From contig SADC01000061.1 in the NCBI GenBank assembly GCA_004194705.1, forward strand, positions 62,001-126,000: a stretch of 64,000 nt of DNA. Direction: 5' to 3'. Source of the stretch: Ditylenchus dipsaci. Lineage: Eukaryota > Nematoda > Chromadorea > Rhabditida > Anguinidae. The position numbers and the translations under genes are program-made. The notes beneath the pieces are model-generated. The model saw nothing but the letters and a program-made list of their open reading frames with translations, was not told the DNA's origin and ran no database searches. Below are positions 21,201 to 33,165 of the stretch, in pieces; within the stretch, counting starts at the first letter, position 1; each line of letters begins with the position of its first letter.

Positions 21201-24200
21201 GAATGGAAACCAAAAAGAGACTTTAATTCAACCAGCAAGGCCAGCAACAACAAAAGGCAGAAGGTAGTATACAGGTGGAGGGGGCAGTCTCTTCCAAACA
21301 GTTTTTCCCCATTCAAATGCCTGCACAGAGCGCAGACATAAGGGGCAGGGGATAAAGATAAGAGTGAAAGTAGGCAAGGTCACTCTGGGCACGATCAGTT
21401 GAATAGCCAGGCAAGCGAGCAGGACACAAACTGAGGGAGAGTTTTGTTGGTTCCTGTTATGAAATCAATATAGCAACAGGAAGTTTGATAAGCCATTCGT
21501 GCATTGCGTATACTATATATTTCGCACTATAACAGTCAAGGTATTTACTGTATTTTCTTTATTAATTAGCTGCTTTCCAAAAGTCGACCCTCCTCGACTT
21601 TGAAGATCCATATCTCGGTCCAGATAGAATATGATCTCAACTCCTATGAGCTGAACCAGTTTTTTTTCTGGATTACGCCCAACAATCTCAAGATAGACTT
21701 CAAAATTTTCCGATTTTTGAAAATTAAAAAAAAAAGAAGCCCGGGCTAATGGAACTATGGGAATTGTGTTTTTTAAAAGATTAATCGAACTCAAATCTTC
21801 AGATTAACAAGAAATTTTTTTACCTACTCTCTGTTATCAAATAAAATTTTAATAGAAAAAGGGAATTTTTAACAAAAAAAAGAATTTTGCTTTGGAAACA
21901 AATTTATCTTACAAACAAGCATTTTTATAATACGGAGGCTCTTCTTCTAATTTCGATCAGCCATAACATTTTCTTGATTTTACTTCGATTAAGAGAACAT
22001 TTTTTGCAACTGGTGTTTTTGCATGGTCTCAATGTGGTTTAGGCCAGGGTTAAGCCTGGTCTTATTAGTGCTAACATCTCTGAAGATTTTCGTAGAATCT
22101 CGAAAATTTGATTTCTACTTGGAGAATAATTCTTTTCCCTGCCCTACAAAGTCCTTTTGAGTATGTATGATGAGCCGTATATGTTCGCATAAATGGAACA
22201 ACAACAACAGTTAAAGGAAGAAAAGAAGAGACAAAGACTATTAAAAGAGAATGCCCCATGTATAGGTCACCAACCCCCAAATCAGCAGCAGCAGGAAATG
22301 AATTATTGTGAGGCTGGCGCCAATACAGTCCACTAATCAAGATACAGAGGGTTTATTGGGGTTATGAATTTAGTAATATAATATAAAGAATATTTGTGAA
22401 TAGCCCAGCTTTTATTGAAAAACAACAACTTCCTGTGCGATAAGCACCAACTTCTGGAAAATGCAATTGCGCAAATTGTGTTGGAGGTGTTGATGAGTGC
22501 TAAACAAAGATTGAAGCCACTTTTCAGACAGACACAACAGCAAATAGAAAGATGCAACAGTTGCTGCGATTTATCTGATTTACTTTGGTCACATTAATTG
22601 ACTACAATTTGAATGGGTTTCTGCGCACTAACTGAATTTATTGTTTTTTTGGAAGGAGCCAGTAATTCAACTCATTATTACACCTGCATGTTCACTAGAT
22701 AAAAAGGAAGCTGCATCTTTACCAAATCTTTTATAGAAATAATTATGTGCAAATCTTAGTTTTAACGAAATCTAATGGCTTGTTCACATATTTAGAGCTC
22801 GAGTTTGCATCTTGGTAACAATTTACTTCTTTTAGTCAAAGAGGCAAACATTTCAATAATTTTTTAAAGTGATGACACCATCGAGTAACCTCAAGATTCT
22901 AGTTTCTAATGAAGTAACATTCGCTGCAATATGCTCGCAAAATATGGCACAAAAAATTAAAAGTATGAAGATCCAAACTTTCTTGAATCTGGACATGATT
23001 TAGCTATTACTAAAAGCTAAAAAATGACTTTGTTAAAAAAGTTTAAATAGCCTAGGTTTCTATGCTAAGTAAAAATTGTAGACATGGACCATGTCACATG
23101 GGCGGAAAAAATAAAACTGCAAACAAAGTTAGAGGGTTTTTAGTTGTATCTACGATTGCACGCACCATTGGGCGTAATTTTTGGGCAAAACTCTTTTCTA
23201 CTACCAAAATACTAGTAGCGAAATTTCCATTCTGTAAGCTTTTATCCTTTTAATTCTAACTTGTACAAAAATTTGTTTTAAATTTTCTAGCGTGTAATCC
23301 TGTTCAATAAGTTATCTTTCTTCAGTAATAAAAAATTAGAGGTTTAGGGGTTTGAATAGAAGTACTTGGTCTAAAAAGTTACTTCATCCAAAGACCGAAA
23401 TCTTTCGTTTTTTTAAATGTTTTACAGAAATTTGAGGGCTACCAGACAATTTCTAATATTTTTCGGTAAATTCGGGACAAAACAACCGAATTTACCGAAA
23501 AATATTAGAAAATGTCGCGCGACAAATTCTAAAAATATTAGAAATTGTCTGGTAGCCAAATTTGAGTACTTGTTAGACAGCTGAGATTCAAGGCTACACT
23601 TTCATGTGTCAAATGGAAAAAGTATCAGTTCAAAAAAGCTTTTCTTTGCAAAGGGAATTTCGATACTAGAAAAGAGTATTTCTAGATATAAACCCCACCC
23701 TTCTTTTTTCGCCCTCTCACTCGAAAATGGACATAATTTTTTGAATGTAACACAAATTTTCCACTTAGATTCATCTTGTAGCTAAGAAATAGAGTAACAA
23801 AATGAGGTATTGATCGAGCATAGACTATTTTGAAAATGTGGATAAAATAAAACACTCTGGAGCCGCACCCCTGCGGCACTTATGGGGCTGCGGCTCCAAA
23901 ATGCAGATCCGTTTGTCTTTACCCACATTTTTCACATCATATGTAGCTCGAGAACAACTTATGTTGCAGCCATGTTCCTTAGCTACAGGAACATACTATC
24001 AGCAACTTTTTTAAAATAAAGAACAAAGCTTTGGCTATTTTGAGTGAGGGCTATGAAAAAAGCGATATTCATTGTGCCTTTACCTTACATCTAGTTTTCG
24101 AAACCTTTTTCAACTTTTTTTGTTTTTCTAACTTTGCCTGTGTTCACTTGGTCATCCAACCAGACAACAACTGCAATCGATAAAAAGGCAAACGATATTT

Positions 24201-24703
24201 TTGAGCGAAAAAAATTATCTGCTCAAAGAATAAAAAAGTACAAATTCCAACCAGGCATAGCGAAAAAAAAGAAGGGGATTTTTTTAGTTTGAACGTTCTA
24301 AAAAGTGCAGTCATTAATTTTGGCTTTGATCTTTGTTACTAAAACAGAAGGGAGGGGGCAACTGTTCAGCTAAATAAGTAAATTTCGAAGTTTGAAAAAG
24401 GTGTGACTTTGCAGCCAACTATCAGTAAAAAAGTATATAGTGCAAAAAATTTTCGAGGAATGTGATGGAATGCCTGCTTACCCTAATATGAGTGTAGTGG
24501 AATTTCCTGGGCGGTTTCCTGGGAGGAGCATCAGGACCTGCAGAGCTGCTGGCTGCGGTGGTCACTGAACACAGGGATATCGAGGACAAGGAAGTGTTGG
24601 AAGCAGATATCTGGCTTGTGGACTCAATGGACTGGCCATCCTGCTCCACCTGCTCCTCAGGTTGCACAATCAACGGTCTGTGCAAATTGGCCACAATAGC
24701 CAT
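15210..24703 (-). CDS. ape-1: ASPP family protein (iASPP/APE-1 homologue), 12 exons
   Basis: ASPP proteins bind p53-family factors and protein phosphatase 1. Exons (minus): 24703-24482, 20427-20072, 19192-18847, 18439-18224, 18176-18088, 18039-17898, 17723-17397, 17322-16741, 16365-16188, 16143-16025, 15868-15659, 15608-15210; 1061 residues. Residues 193-380 form a coiled coil matching the ASPP helical region. 409-760 is low-complexity, Ser/Thr/Glu-rich. RVVFD at about 791 is the RVxF PP1-docking site just before the ankyrin repeats ([13 protein letters not shown], then [16 protein letters not shown]). SH3 starts at VYAAFSYEA (930), contains WWLCEQ and [12 protein letters not shown], and has a C-terminal tail of about 50 residues that human ASPPs lack. 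Every junction is in phase, but three donors must be GC rather than GT (18087, 16187, 15658). The ATG at 24703 may not be the true start: exon-like blocks lie upstream and the N-terminal RA-like domain is missing. The family assignment is secure; exon 1 and the GC donors are less so. Confidence 0.9.
15918..15989. repeat. Solo terminal repeat of a mariner-type element in an ASPP intron
   Basis: GCTGATGTGTTTATGAAATT ... TTGGCGCCACCCTGTA matches the right terminal repeat of the mariner derivative at 45863-46828 (GTTGATGTGTTCATGAAATT ... TTGCGCCACCCTGTA). It fills about half of the 156-bp intron 15869-16024. Confidence 0.75.
20428..24481. other. Long first intron of the ASPP model
   Basis: AT-rich, low-copy sequence. 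A palindrome at about 23436-23560 (GGCTACCAGACAATTTCTAA arms around TCGGGACAAAACAACCGA) is the only clear structure. GC-richer, purine-biased patches (21170-21440, 22190-22330) interrupt the AT-rich background. I find no convincing exon on either strand. Confidence 0.6.
23436..23560. repeat. Short palindrome
   Basis: Arms GGCTACCAGACAATTTCTAA and the complement, with a second inner palindrome TTTTTCGGTAAATTCGG. Confidence 0.75.
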
Positions 24704-24799
24704 GGCGCACACACACCAAATTTCTAGTTAATAGAAATAATTTACCCTAAATTACAGACTTTTGCACACAACTGACCACGAACAACAATTAAATATATA

Positions 24800-25050
24800 T
24801 ACTGTATTTCCTCTAATCGCTTGACATGTCCCAATTGCTCAACACCCCTTACTTTGAGGACCTATGTCTCAGGCCAGAGAAATTATTTTGCAAAGCTGTT
24901 TATTGCATTTTCTTAACTCCCACGAGCTCTACCGATTCCACTTTTAACATTTTGAATTTAACCCAAAATCTTGAAATCGACTTAAAATTTTTCTGATTTT
25001 CGGGGTTTGAAAAATAGCTCGACTGTCGAGCAATTAGAGGAAATACGGTA
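24800..25050. mobile_element. TA-flanked MITE, CCTCTAATCGCTTGACA family
   Basis: The ends TACTGTATTTCCTCTAAT and ATTAGAGGAAATACGGTA are inverted. The element has the shared interior phrase TTTGAGGACC...TATGTCTCAGGCC. It lies directly 5' of the first ASPP exon in the model. Confidence 0.8.
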
Positions 25051-28000
25051 GTTTATTTACAATATGCATATGTACAAATGTCGAGTATTTGAAAACGAAA
25101 TGTGCAAAACAGTCGGTAGAATCGCTAAAAAGAAAGATTGCATGTTAAATTCCTCACCCTGACAATTTTTCAAATTTCATTTTTGAAAAGTTTTTATCCA
25201 CTTACGTAGTTTACTTTTTTTATCGCAACCACAAATAATCAATCAAAGAGTGGATGTAGGTGCTCAAGACCCATCTATGAACTAAACAAAGAGTAGAAAG
25301 CAAATTGCTTTTCCTGATCCTCTCCGTCTCCACTCAAGAACACCCAAAACGAGAGGGCTAGAAGAAGGGGTGGGGGCACTTCAAAAGCTACAAAAACAAC
25401 TTTTTGGGAATAACCGGATGAGCCTCTAGAATTTGATTAGGAGGGACAAACAAAATTGACTATAAACACATATTTGAAATGTCTTATTGAAATGGTTGAG
25501 TGAAAAGTCTTCTATCCCAATGCCCCTTTTTAAAAAAAACAACTATTTAGTAGGAGGAGGACAACAATTAAAAGAGTGGCATAGGGGAGCAAGGTCAGTA
25601 GCAGAAGCAAAGTGTCTCTTTTTCTGGCGACTACTCGATCAATAATAACTTATTTCCCAGGGAATTGCACCAAAAGGATTTGGAATAGAGAGATTAAAGT
25701 AGGCAAACTAAATGGAAACATATTTTTTTTCTGTTATAAAGAATAGTTTTATTTTATGATGGAAAAAATTGTTGATTGATTTTTGTTGTTCGAGTCTGGA
25801 AACCAGACTCTGGATAAAATAAATATGAAAAGCTGTTAAGGAGAGCACTGTTGTGTCTATAGAAACACCTCTCAGTTTCCGTTGTCCATTTCCTAACCTG
25901 CTTTTGCCAATTTAGGAATTGGAAATTTATTTCGGTTAAAAAATTACAAGCATGCCAAATAAAAGGGTCGATCTAACTGTTTACTGCATACTGCACTATT
26001 TTAAAAAGTTGGTTCTACGTTTGAGAAGCTGGTTTTGTAATTATGAGCCCATATGATAAGAGCGGAATAGTAGTATTATGGGGATCGGTTTTTTTACGCT
26101 AGGGTTGTAGAATTTTTTGTGCTGAGTAATTTTGACTTATAAACCTGAGGTCCATTTCTTGTTCAAAAAAAAGTTAAAGGTCATTAAAAGTTGACATGCA
26201 AACACAGCTGCCCAGAATTGACTGTTTTTTTAATCCCACTTTTCTTGTCAATATAATTTCTTGATCCAATCAAGTTCATAAGCTTAAGAATGACATATAA
26301 TGTGTTTGCGAGTCATGTAAAATTTTTGACGCTACTAGTTTCTGATCAAAAATCTGCAACTTTTAGAGAGAAAAAATTTTTCTGATTTTTTTGATTATCA
26401 AAATGTCTTTCTAAATCCAAATCTCAAATCGACCATTGTCCGATTGGATCAGTGGACTTTATTCGGTTTAGGGGGGGGGGCACTTCTTTTTTCGACCATT
26501 TTTATACTATGATCGAGTTAATTATGGTGATCGAATTGACCATAATAACCTCAATCAGTATGATTTTTACAATATCTACTAAACCATTATCAAAATTATT
26601 ATGTTAAACACAAATCACAATCAGCATGTAAAAATTTGAAAAAAATATAGTGAAAAATCAGTGGCTCCCATAAACCGAATAAGGTACTCAGTTAAATTTC
26701 TAAGATCAATCCAACTGGTTACCACGGTACTATCGCGAATAAAGTTATTCAAAACAAAGACTGATTTCATCTCTCTATAAAAAGCACAGACAAAATAAAT
26801 TTCAACTAGTGAAAATTGTTTATGCCAGGCTTTATTGCTGCACCTCTCCCAATATGGTCTGTTTAAAAGACAAAATAATATATAAACAAACGAAAATGAG
26901 TCAATATGGGGCTTAGATTAGATTCTTCCCTTCTTTTTCTTATTACTTTGGTGTGGGTGGGGATGTCGACCACCAAACAAATGCCTGTTTCTGATTTGAC
27001 TATGAAGGTGGGTGCCTATCTTTGTGCATCTTTGCGGTGATGAAGGTGTCTGAGAGAAAGGCTTGTAAATAAGGGAAAGTGACAGGTTGGGTCACCTAAA
27101 CGACTGCTTTTGTGCCGCTTGAACACCTTTGTGAATGACAGAGTGATGATGGTGTTATGGATTGGTTGGTGTTGCTTGACCAATAATTATTGATTGCAGC
27201 TAACTTTTTGGAAAAACAATGTAGATTTCTGCATTTTACAGGTTAATTCCTCTCTATTTTCAAGAAAATAAAAAGTCAGAATATCAAATTGATTAAAATG
27301 GTGTTTTGGTATGTTTCGGTGAATTGTAATTGAGTGAAAAAGTCTGGCGATCATTTTGAGTATATGGCTTTTTAGAAAAATAAATAAAATATTTCTAAAT
27401 CAAATCAATTTCTGATCATTTCGGCTTAAAGTTTCAAAGCTTAAAGGAAAGCTTATCGGTCCAAACCTTTTGCTATATTTTTCCCGGATTTTTTTGATAC
27501 AGTCAAACCTCGGTTATCCGGCACCGTGAGGCCGGTCCCCAGGGTTGCCGTATGACCGAGATTTGACTGTGCTTGACTTTGGAATCCATGCATACCATTC
27601 CAGATGACGGTCCAAACTTTTTGCTAGATAAAATAATAGAAAAAAGTATACAAAAGTTCAATGTGCCAGTATAGTAGGAAATTGGCGTTCTTGGTGTCAA
27701 TCGATTTCTTAGAGTCTCCTCTATCATAGGAAAACAAAATATCGGCGATATGACAAAACTAAAAAAGATATGACTAAAATGGACAATCCTGTGTTCACAG
27801 ACACACTATTAAAAAGTTATAAAAAAAGTTGTTCGTCGTTTTGTCTTCAATCTAACTTCTGGTCATTCGTTTATAAAAAGAGAGGGCAGAGAGGTGGCCA
27901 AGGCAAAAGAACTATGTAGTAGTGAAGCAGTTGATTGGTTAGCAATGAACATAGCAATCACCCTTCCCCTGCTACTAATATACACATTCCTTCACACTCC

Positions 28001-29055
28001 CACAAATCACTCAAAAACACACACAACTTGTACCAATCCAACTTTTAAAAGTTGCCAAACCCATCACACATTTCTATGATCTACTTTTTTAGTATCTCCA
28101 GAAAAAAATAATGCAAATGGTCAAAGAGAGAGCAGAGGAAGAGTCTATCCACCTTCGTGGACTACTTTGCTGGTCTAAATTGGTCATGCATGATTACAAA
28201 TAGAGAACTGCGATTGTCTGTATTTCCGGAAAGAGCAATTTAGACATTGACTCTGCAAAGTCCAAATATCGAAATATTTTACCATCACGGCTCAATTATT
28301 TTACCTTTATTAGCGATTAAGCGGAAGTGAAAACACAACTTTTTCGAAAAAAGAACATTTGAATAAAAAAGAAATTTTTCCAATTTTTAGGTCAAAATAC
28401 TATTTTACAAGGGTTAGCAGACATTTTTCCGACAGACAATACCTAAGTTCTGACAAAAAAATTCGCGCTTAGCGTGCTCGATTTACTTGGAAACAACTCT
28501 TTAAAAATTCAAACTTGGCTGTACATTTTTAAATTCCTTTCGATACGGAAATTATTCAAATTTAGTCTGGATTTTAACGATCAATCTCATGACCTTCATA
28601 AAAGCAGGCATATGTCCGTCTTAAAACGCGAATTTTTCAACTTTTTTCAACGAAAGCTGAAATTCTGGGGAACACGGTGGACTTACCCGCAAAAATACTT
28701 TCTATTTCTACGACCCATTTGGGCCTCCGAAGTCAAAAAAGCGTTACCCACTCATCCACACATGCCAAATACTATATAAGATTCAGCCCTTTTTCCATTT
28801 TGAGGGTTTAAACTATTTTGGCGCAAAAGTTTTTTTTTAAAGTAAAAAAATTGGATCTTCAAAATTTACAAGTTTCCATCAAAAGAACCATTTCAACCTC
28901 TGGCATAAAATAAATAAATTTTTATTCCAAAAACTAAGCTAGAAAAGTTAGAGTCTCACAAAAAATCTTGTTTTGGCCAAGTGAAATACACTTGTTGTTT
29001 TTATTTTCAATGAAAACAATAAAATATGAGAAGGAGGAAAAGCCATCTGGCACAC
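25051..29055. other. Gene-poor interval
   Basis: AT-rich sequence without a supportable exon. It contains a short pogo-type MITE (27498-27570) and GC-richer patches at 25260-25400, 25540-25640, 26930-27170 and 27870-28000. If the upstream ASPP exons are real, this whole interval is ASPP intron. Confidence 0.5.
27498..27570. repeat. Minimal pogo-type MITE
   Basis: TACAGTCAAACCTCGGTTAT ... ACCGAGATTTGACTGT inverted ends with GGCCGGTCCCC between them: a 73-bp miniature. Confidence 0.7.
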
Positions 29056-29139
29056 CCACATCACTAATAGTGGGGGTAGGTAGGTGTGCATCCGCATACA
29101 GTTTGCCCTTTATTCTGTCTAATTCTGTGAGGGAATTTC
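29056..29139 (-). CDS. Candidate upstream ASPP exon U3
   Basis: A strong acceptor (TTTGCTTTTAG) is followed by an open frame NSLTELDRIKGKLYADAH and a choice of GT donors (29064, 29059, 29055). It starts with two leading bases, which fits exon U2 only if U2 uses its second donor. Plausible but not tied by homology. Confidence 0.35.
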
Positions 29140-31307
29140 CTAAAAGCAAATTAGATGATGACTAATAATCTTACTGTTGCTTCTTCTCCCCTCTTTACAT
29201 CCACTGTTGCTGTTCACGTAAAACAGAACTCGCCATTTTATAGTTTTTTGATTGATTTTAAAAACCAGACATATATCATTTGAGTTGCGGAGAGAAGTGC
29301 TTACAATATTAGTAGTTCAGATATAGTGCGCCAATTTTTCGACCGATTTTTTTAAAATCTATGTTTGATGTGGTAATTATAGATTTTTCTGCTTAATATG
29401 ATAAAAAAGCAGCATTTGTAAACAGTTTCTGAAAAAAATTAAACTTTTCTCAAAAAAATTGACTTAATTTATTATTTTGTATTGGAAACAGGAACAGTTC
29501 TTTTTGCTTAATCTTTAAAGAGAACAATAGTAGCAGCAGTAATAAGAGATGCTATCTTTTATGCAGAGTCCGGATCTATATATTTTAATAAAATTCAATT
29601 TCTAGGTTCTAGGAACATTGAAAAAATTTGATCAAAATTCCATTTTTATCAGTATTTATAAGGTTTGAGGCACTGAAAAACCTAAATATAGGTTATATTT
29701 AGGTTTTGGAAATTAAAAAAAACCACATTAGGTTGGCTCTTTCCCGAACTTTTCCCACAATATTATATTTATTTTAAGATGGCTAAATTCAAGAATAAAA
29801 ATCTCGGGGCGTAATCGTTACGCCAATGAGATCTTCTCGCCTTTTATTTCTTTGTCAGACAAATTACCACTCTTTTTAGAGCCAGTGAGATGAGCTACAA
29901 AATAAGTTTACCTGACAAAGAAATAAGATTACCTCAGAAAAGAAGCTATTGGCGAAAAAATGCCATTGGTGAAACGATTAGGCCACGAAATCTCGCGATA
30001 AAAATCTTATTCTCATAGAGGTTTCCATATAAAATCGGAAATCTGCTATTCAAGGGGCTATTGAATGCACAAATATCTAATAAATGATGGAATTTTAGTG
30101 ATACATCCTTTAGCAGTAGAATATTATTAAAATATTATCTCAAAGTGATAACAGTGAAAACAAAGAAAAAGATATTATTTGTAAATTTTTCTGCGAAAAA
30201 CGAGCTTTGTTTAAAAAAAACACCTATTTTCGTTTCATCTTTTTCCCAATCAAACAGTTCTACATCAACATATTGAGTTAATAATTAAAAAGAGCTTAGC
30301 AGACCGCTCCAGTTTGTCCCCCTTTGTTCACCTTACAATCCATACCCACACCAACCATTCCCTCCTCATCAACCAAAAGGTATAATCGGCCTGTTTAAGA
30401 CGACTAAAAGAGGGGGAATATGGTCTATGCACCACCAAATTTACACATTTTCTCCACAACTAGAGGTGATCTTCGCGAAAAAAAGGGATAAAAAACAAAT
30501 TATGTATTCCAAACAGTGATGATGGTGCAGTTGGGTTGCAGATGCAAACCATCCCTGCATATTGCCCAATTTACATGTTCAAACGGATGTTTGTCAGACA
30601 GCTTTGGATAATCCAATCAGGGACCCCCACTTATGTGTGCTGAGGATGAAGGCTGTGCAAAATTAATTTTAATTTCTGGGCTGCATATATTTAGTGGTAG
30701 TGGTACTTACATCAAAATGACAAAATATATCAGTTATTTTTATTTCCAAACTTGCTTTCCAGTTTAATTCCAATCTTAATCTTTATATCCACAAAATAAG
30801 TTAAGATGGAAAAACACTGATTATGTTTCCCTTCAAATTCCTGATTTCTTTCAAGATTTAACGGTTTTGAGTGTGTATAAACAAAAAAACTATTGGGAAT
30901 ACCATTACTGGAGGTTTTTTTGATAATTGAAAAATAAACGATAACTAGATGCTAAAAAAAACACCGAAAAAAGGAATGTTTTCTGCCAAAACTTTTCCAA
31001 TCCGCAGACGAATTTTCAAATAGATAAGTGCAGGTTTCACAGAACGCATGTCCTTGCAGAAAAACAAACATGGGAACAAGCCAATGTTAAAAATCAGCAG
31101 TGAGTTAATAAATCCAAGCACAACAAGTGCAGGCTTCACTCATACCAAGTGCGCATTAAATGAGCAGCCATTCTTTGGCCACCGAAAATATTTTAAAGAC
31201 CGCAATTAAGATACAATTTGGTTTGAAATCCTTGAGATATAACAAGGTAGATGAGGAAATAAATAAGCAAGGAAAGTAATATTGTCTATTGCAAACATAA
31301 ATGCAAC

Positions 31308-31399
31308 CAACCTTGAGGTGTTTGACATTGTGGATGGGCAACGCTTGCACAGTGTCAGTAGATTGGATAAGTGACACCATGGAAGACTCAGAGTTTTTC
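31308..31399 (-). CDS. Candidate upstream ASPP exon U2
   Basis: Acceptor AATTGCAG, frame KNSESSMVSLIQSTDTVQ... ending at either of two overlapping GTTG donors (exon end 31312 or 31308). The one leading base pairs with the two trailing bases of U1 to give a continuous frame. Codon use is unlike the surrounding AT-rich intron. Confidence 0.5.
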
Positions 31400-31710
31400 C
31401 TGCAATTACGGTTCACCGTTTAATTTTTCAAATAAATAATAGTTATGATTAAAGGATTATTTACCGTTTTAATAGATACAGAATAAGTTTAAAACCAAGG
31501 GTTAGATGCAAATTTTGAAAAGGAGATAATGTGGGCCAAGTCACTGGAAATCGGATTAAGTTCAAGTTAGGCCACGATTCTGAGTGAAATAACAGTAAAA
31601 ATGTCAAAAAATTGGTGCAGTTTGCGTTGTCCCGATTTGCTCCTTTCCCAAATTTTTCATTACAACTTTTTTTAAAAAGTACATCGATCACCTCTGTTTT
31701 AAATAAAGTG

Positions 31711-31937
31711 CTTGAAGAACCATGTTCACGCGTTCTAAATTTCCACAGCCAATTCATAATTCCACCGCCAATCATTTGATTTCTGTACGAATTTTTCGAT
31801 TTAAAGACCTAGAATTTAATTTCAGGTTTATTTGTGTTAGGAAACCCTATCAAAAAATCCGTACAGAAATCCAGTGATTACGAAAAAGGTTTGAATTGGC
31901 GGGAAGACAATTTAGAACGCGTGAAAATGGTTCTTTA
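31711..31937. repeat. Foldback, AAGAACCATGTTCACGCG arms
   Basis: Arms at 31711-31740 and 31908-31937. Internal TTTCTGTACGAATTTTTCGA relates it to the foldbacks at 6632 and 57377. Confidence 0.75.
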
Positions 31938-32343
31938 ATTCTCTCACAGTCAAAACTTCATACAACGTACTTAGGGAGCCGCAAAAAAGTTACGTTATAC
32001 ACCGTTTGGTTTTTATTGAGTTTTTAAAGTTTTCGCTATATAGAAGGGTTCTCCTCGCAAAATTTCGAAATAAAGTACATTGTGCCAAACAAAGTACAAT
32101 TTAGTCATTATTAGCCAAAAAGGCCATTTCATCCAGTGCTTGTTTAGTTTTGTTCACCAAAAATGAATATTTTGATGTGAAATCTCGAAATTTCTAGAGA
32201 TTTAGGGTGCCAAATAAAGTAAAAAATTTATAAATAAAGTATAGATGAAAGCCCTGCTATATAGAGTTTTCTACTGGCCTGCGACCTCAACGACATTATT
32301 GCAGGAAATAATCTAAGGAACTCATAATTTTGGTGTTAGTAAC

Positions 32344-32496
32344 CTTTGTTGAGGTGGAAATATTCTTTGATTAGATTGCCAAAGACGAGTGCTCGGACTT
32401 TTAGACATGTCTCTTTGCGGCTGCTGCTGCTGGTTGTGGTGTTGCAGCATAGAGGAATAAGTAGACATACTGCCGTTCAATATCCTACCGCTGCTC
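32344..32496 (-). CDS. Candidate upstream ASPP exon U1
   Basis: A 153-nt open block with acceptor TTGTTTGCAG and donor AAAG/GTTACT. It encodes a Ser/Gln/Pro-rich segment (LQHHNQQQQPQRD, then RLWQSNQRIFPPQQ) similar in composition to ASPP exon 2. Its phase joins exactly to U2. The initiating exon would lie upstream and was not found. Confidence 0.5.
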
Positions 32497-32840
32497 CTGC
32501 AAACAATATTTCAATTAACAAAATATACATTAAGAACCCAGGTTAAATAAAATGGCAATTTAAATGAAGAAAGTGTAAATCAAGTATAGGGTTGTCGGCC
32601 AGCCGGCCGAATTTCGGCTTATGTACATTTTGTCAAACAAAGTACAATTAAATCATGGCTATATAAAGTCATGGCTATAAAGTTGTATACCTTTTGTACT
32701 CAAAGTCAGGATTGTCTGAGCGCTAACACAAAGAGTGTGCACACTTTTTGTGTCACACTGTGACACTTCAATGCTTTTTGAGTCATTTAAGAGAAAGAAT
32801 CGTAAAAGTCAGCTAAAAACCACCGTCTTTGAGATAATTA

Positions 32841-33165
32841 CCGGCGCCTCATAAGCGCCGGCAAAGCACCGGCTCTTAAAGAAGCATACCAGCGCGTTAC
32901 ACTGCAATAAGGCGAGGATCAACAATTCATTTCTCTATTGACTATTTTCTATATGCGTTTTACCTGATCCGACAAAAGTTTTCTGTCTACTTTTTCAAAA
33001 TTAGGATATGGTCAAAGTTATTAGATTTAAGTTGAAACAAGTGAAAACACGGACAATTTTTAAAAAATTGCTGGTCCCCGCCTTAATTTGCAGTGTAACG
33101 CGCTGGTATATCTCTTCAAGGCACCGGCGCTTAGCCGGCGCTCCGCCGGCTAAGCACCGGCGTTA
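32841..33165. repeat. Foldback, GCGCCGGC-rich arms
   Basis: The left arm CATACCAGCGCGTTACACTG and the right-arm complement CAGTGTAACGCGCTGGTATA flank about 170 bp. The outer parts are short GCGCCGG palindromes. A lone end TAGGGTTGTCGGCC at 32587 precedes it, matching the ends of 9889 and 51400. Confidence 0.75.

Noticed and set aside
22415..22597. 60-codon plus-strand ORF in the ASPP intron
   Set aside because: No splice partner, no recognised motif, and antisense to the intron; left out of the gene list.
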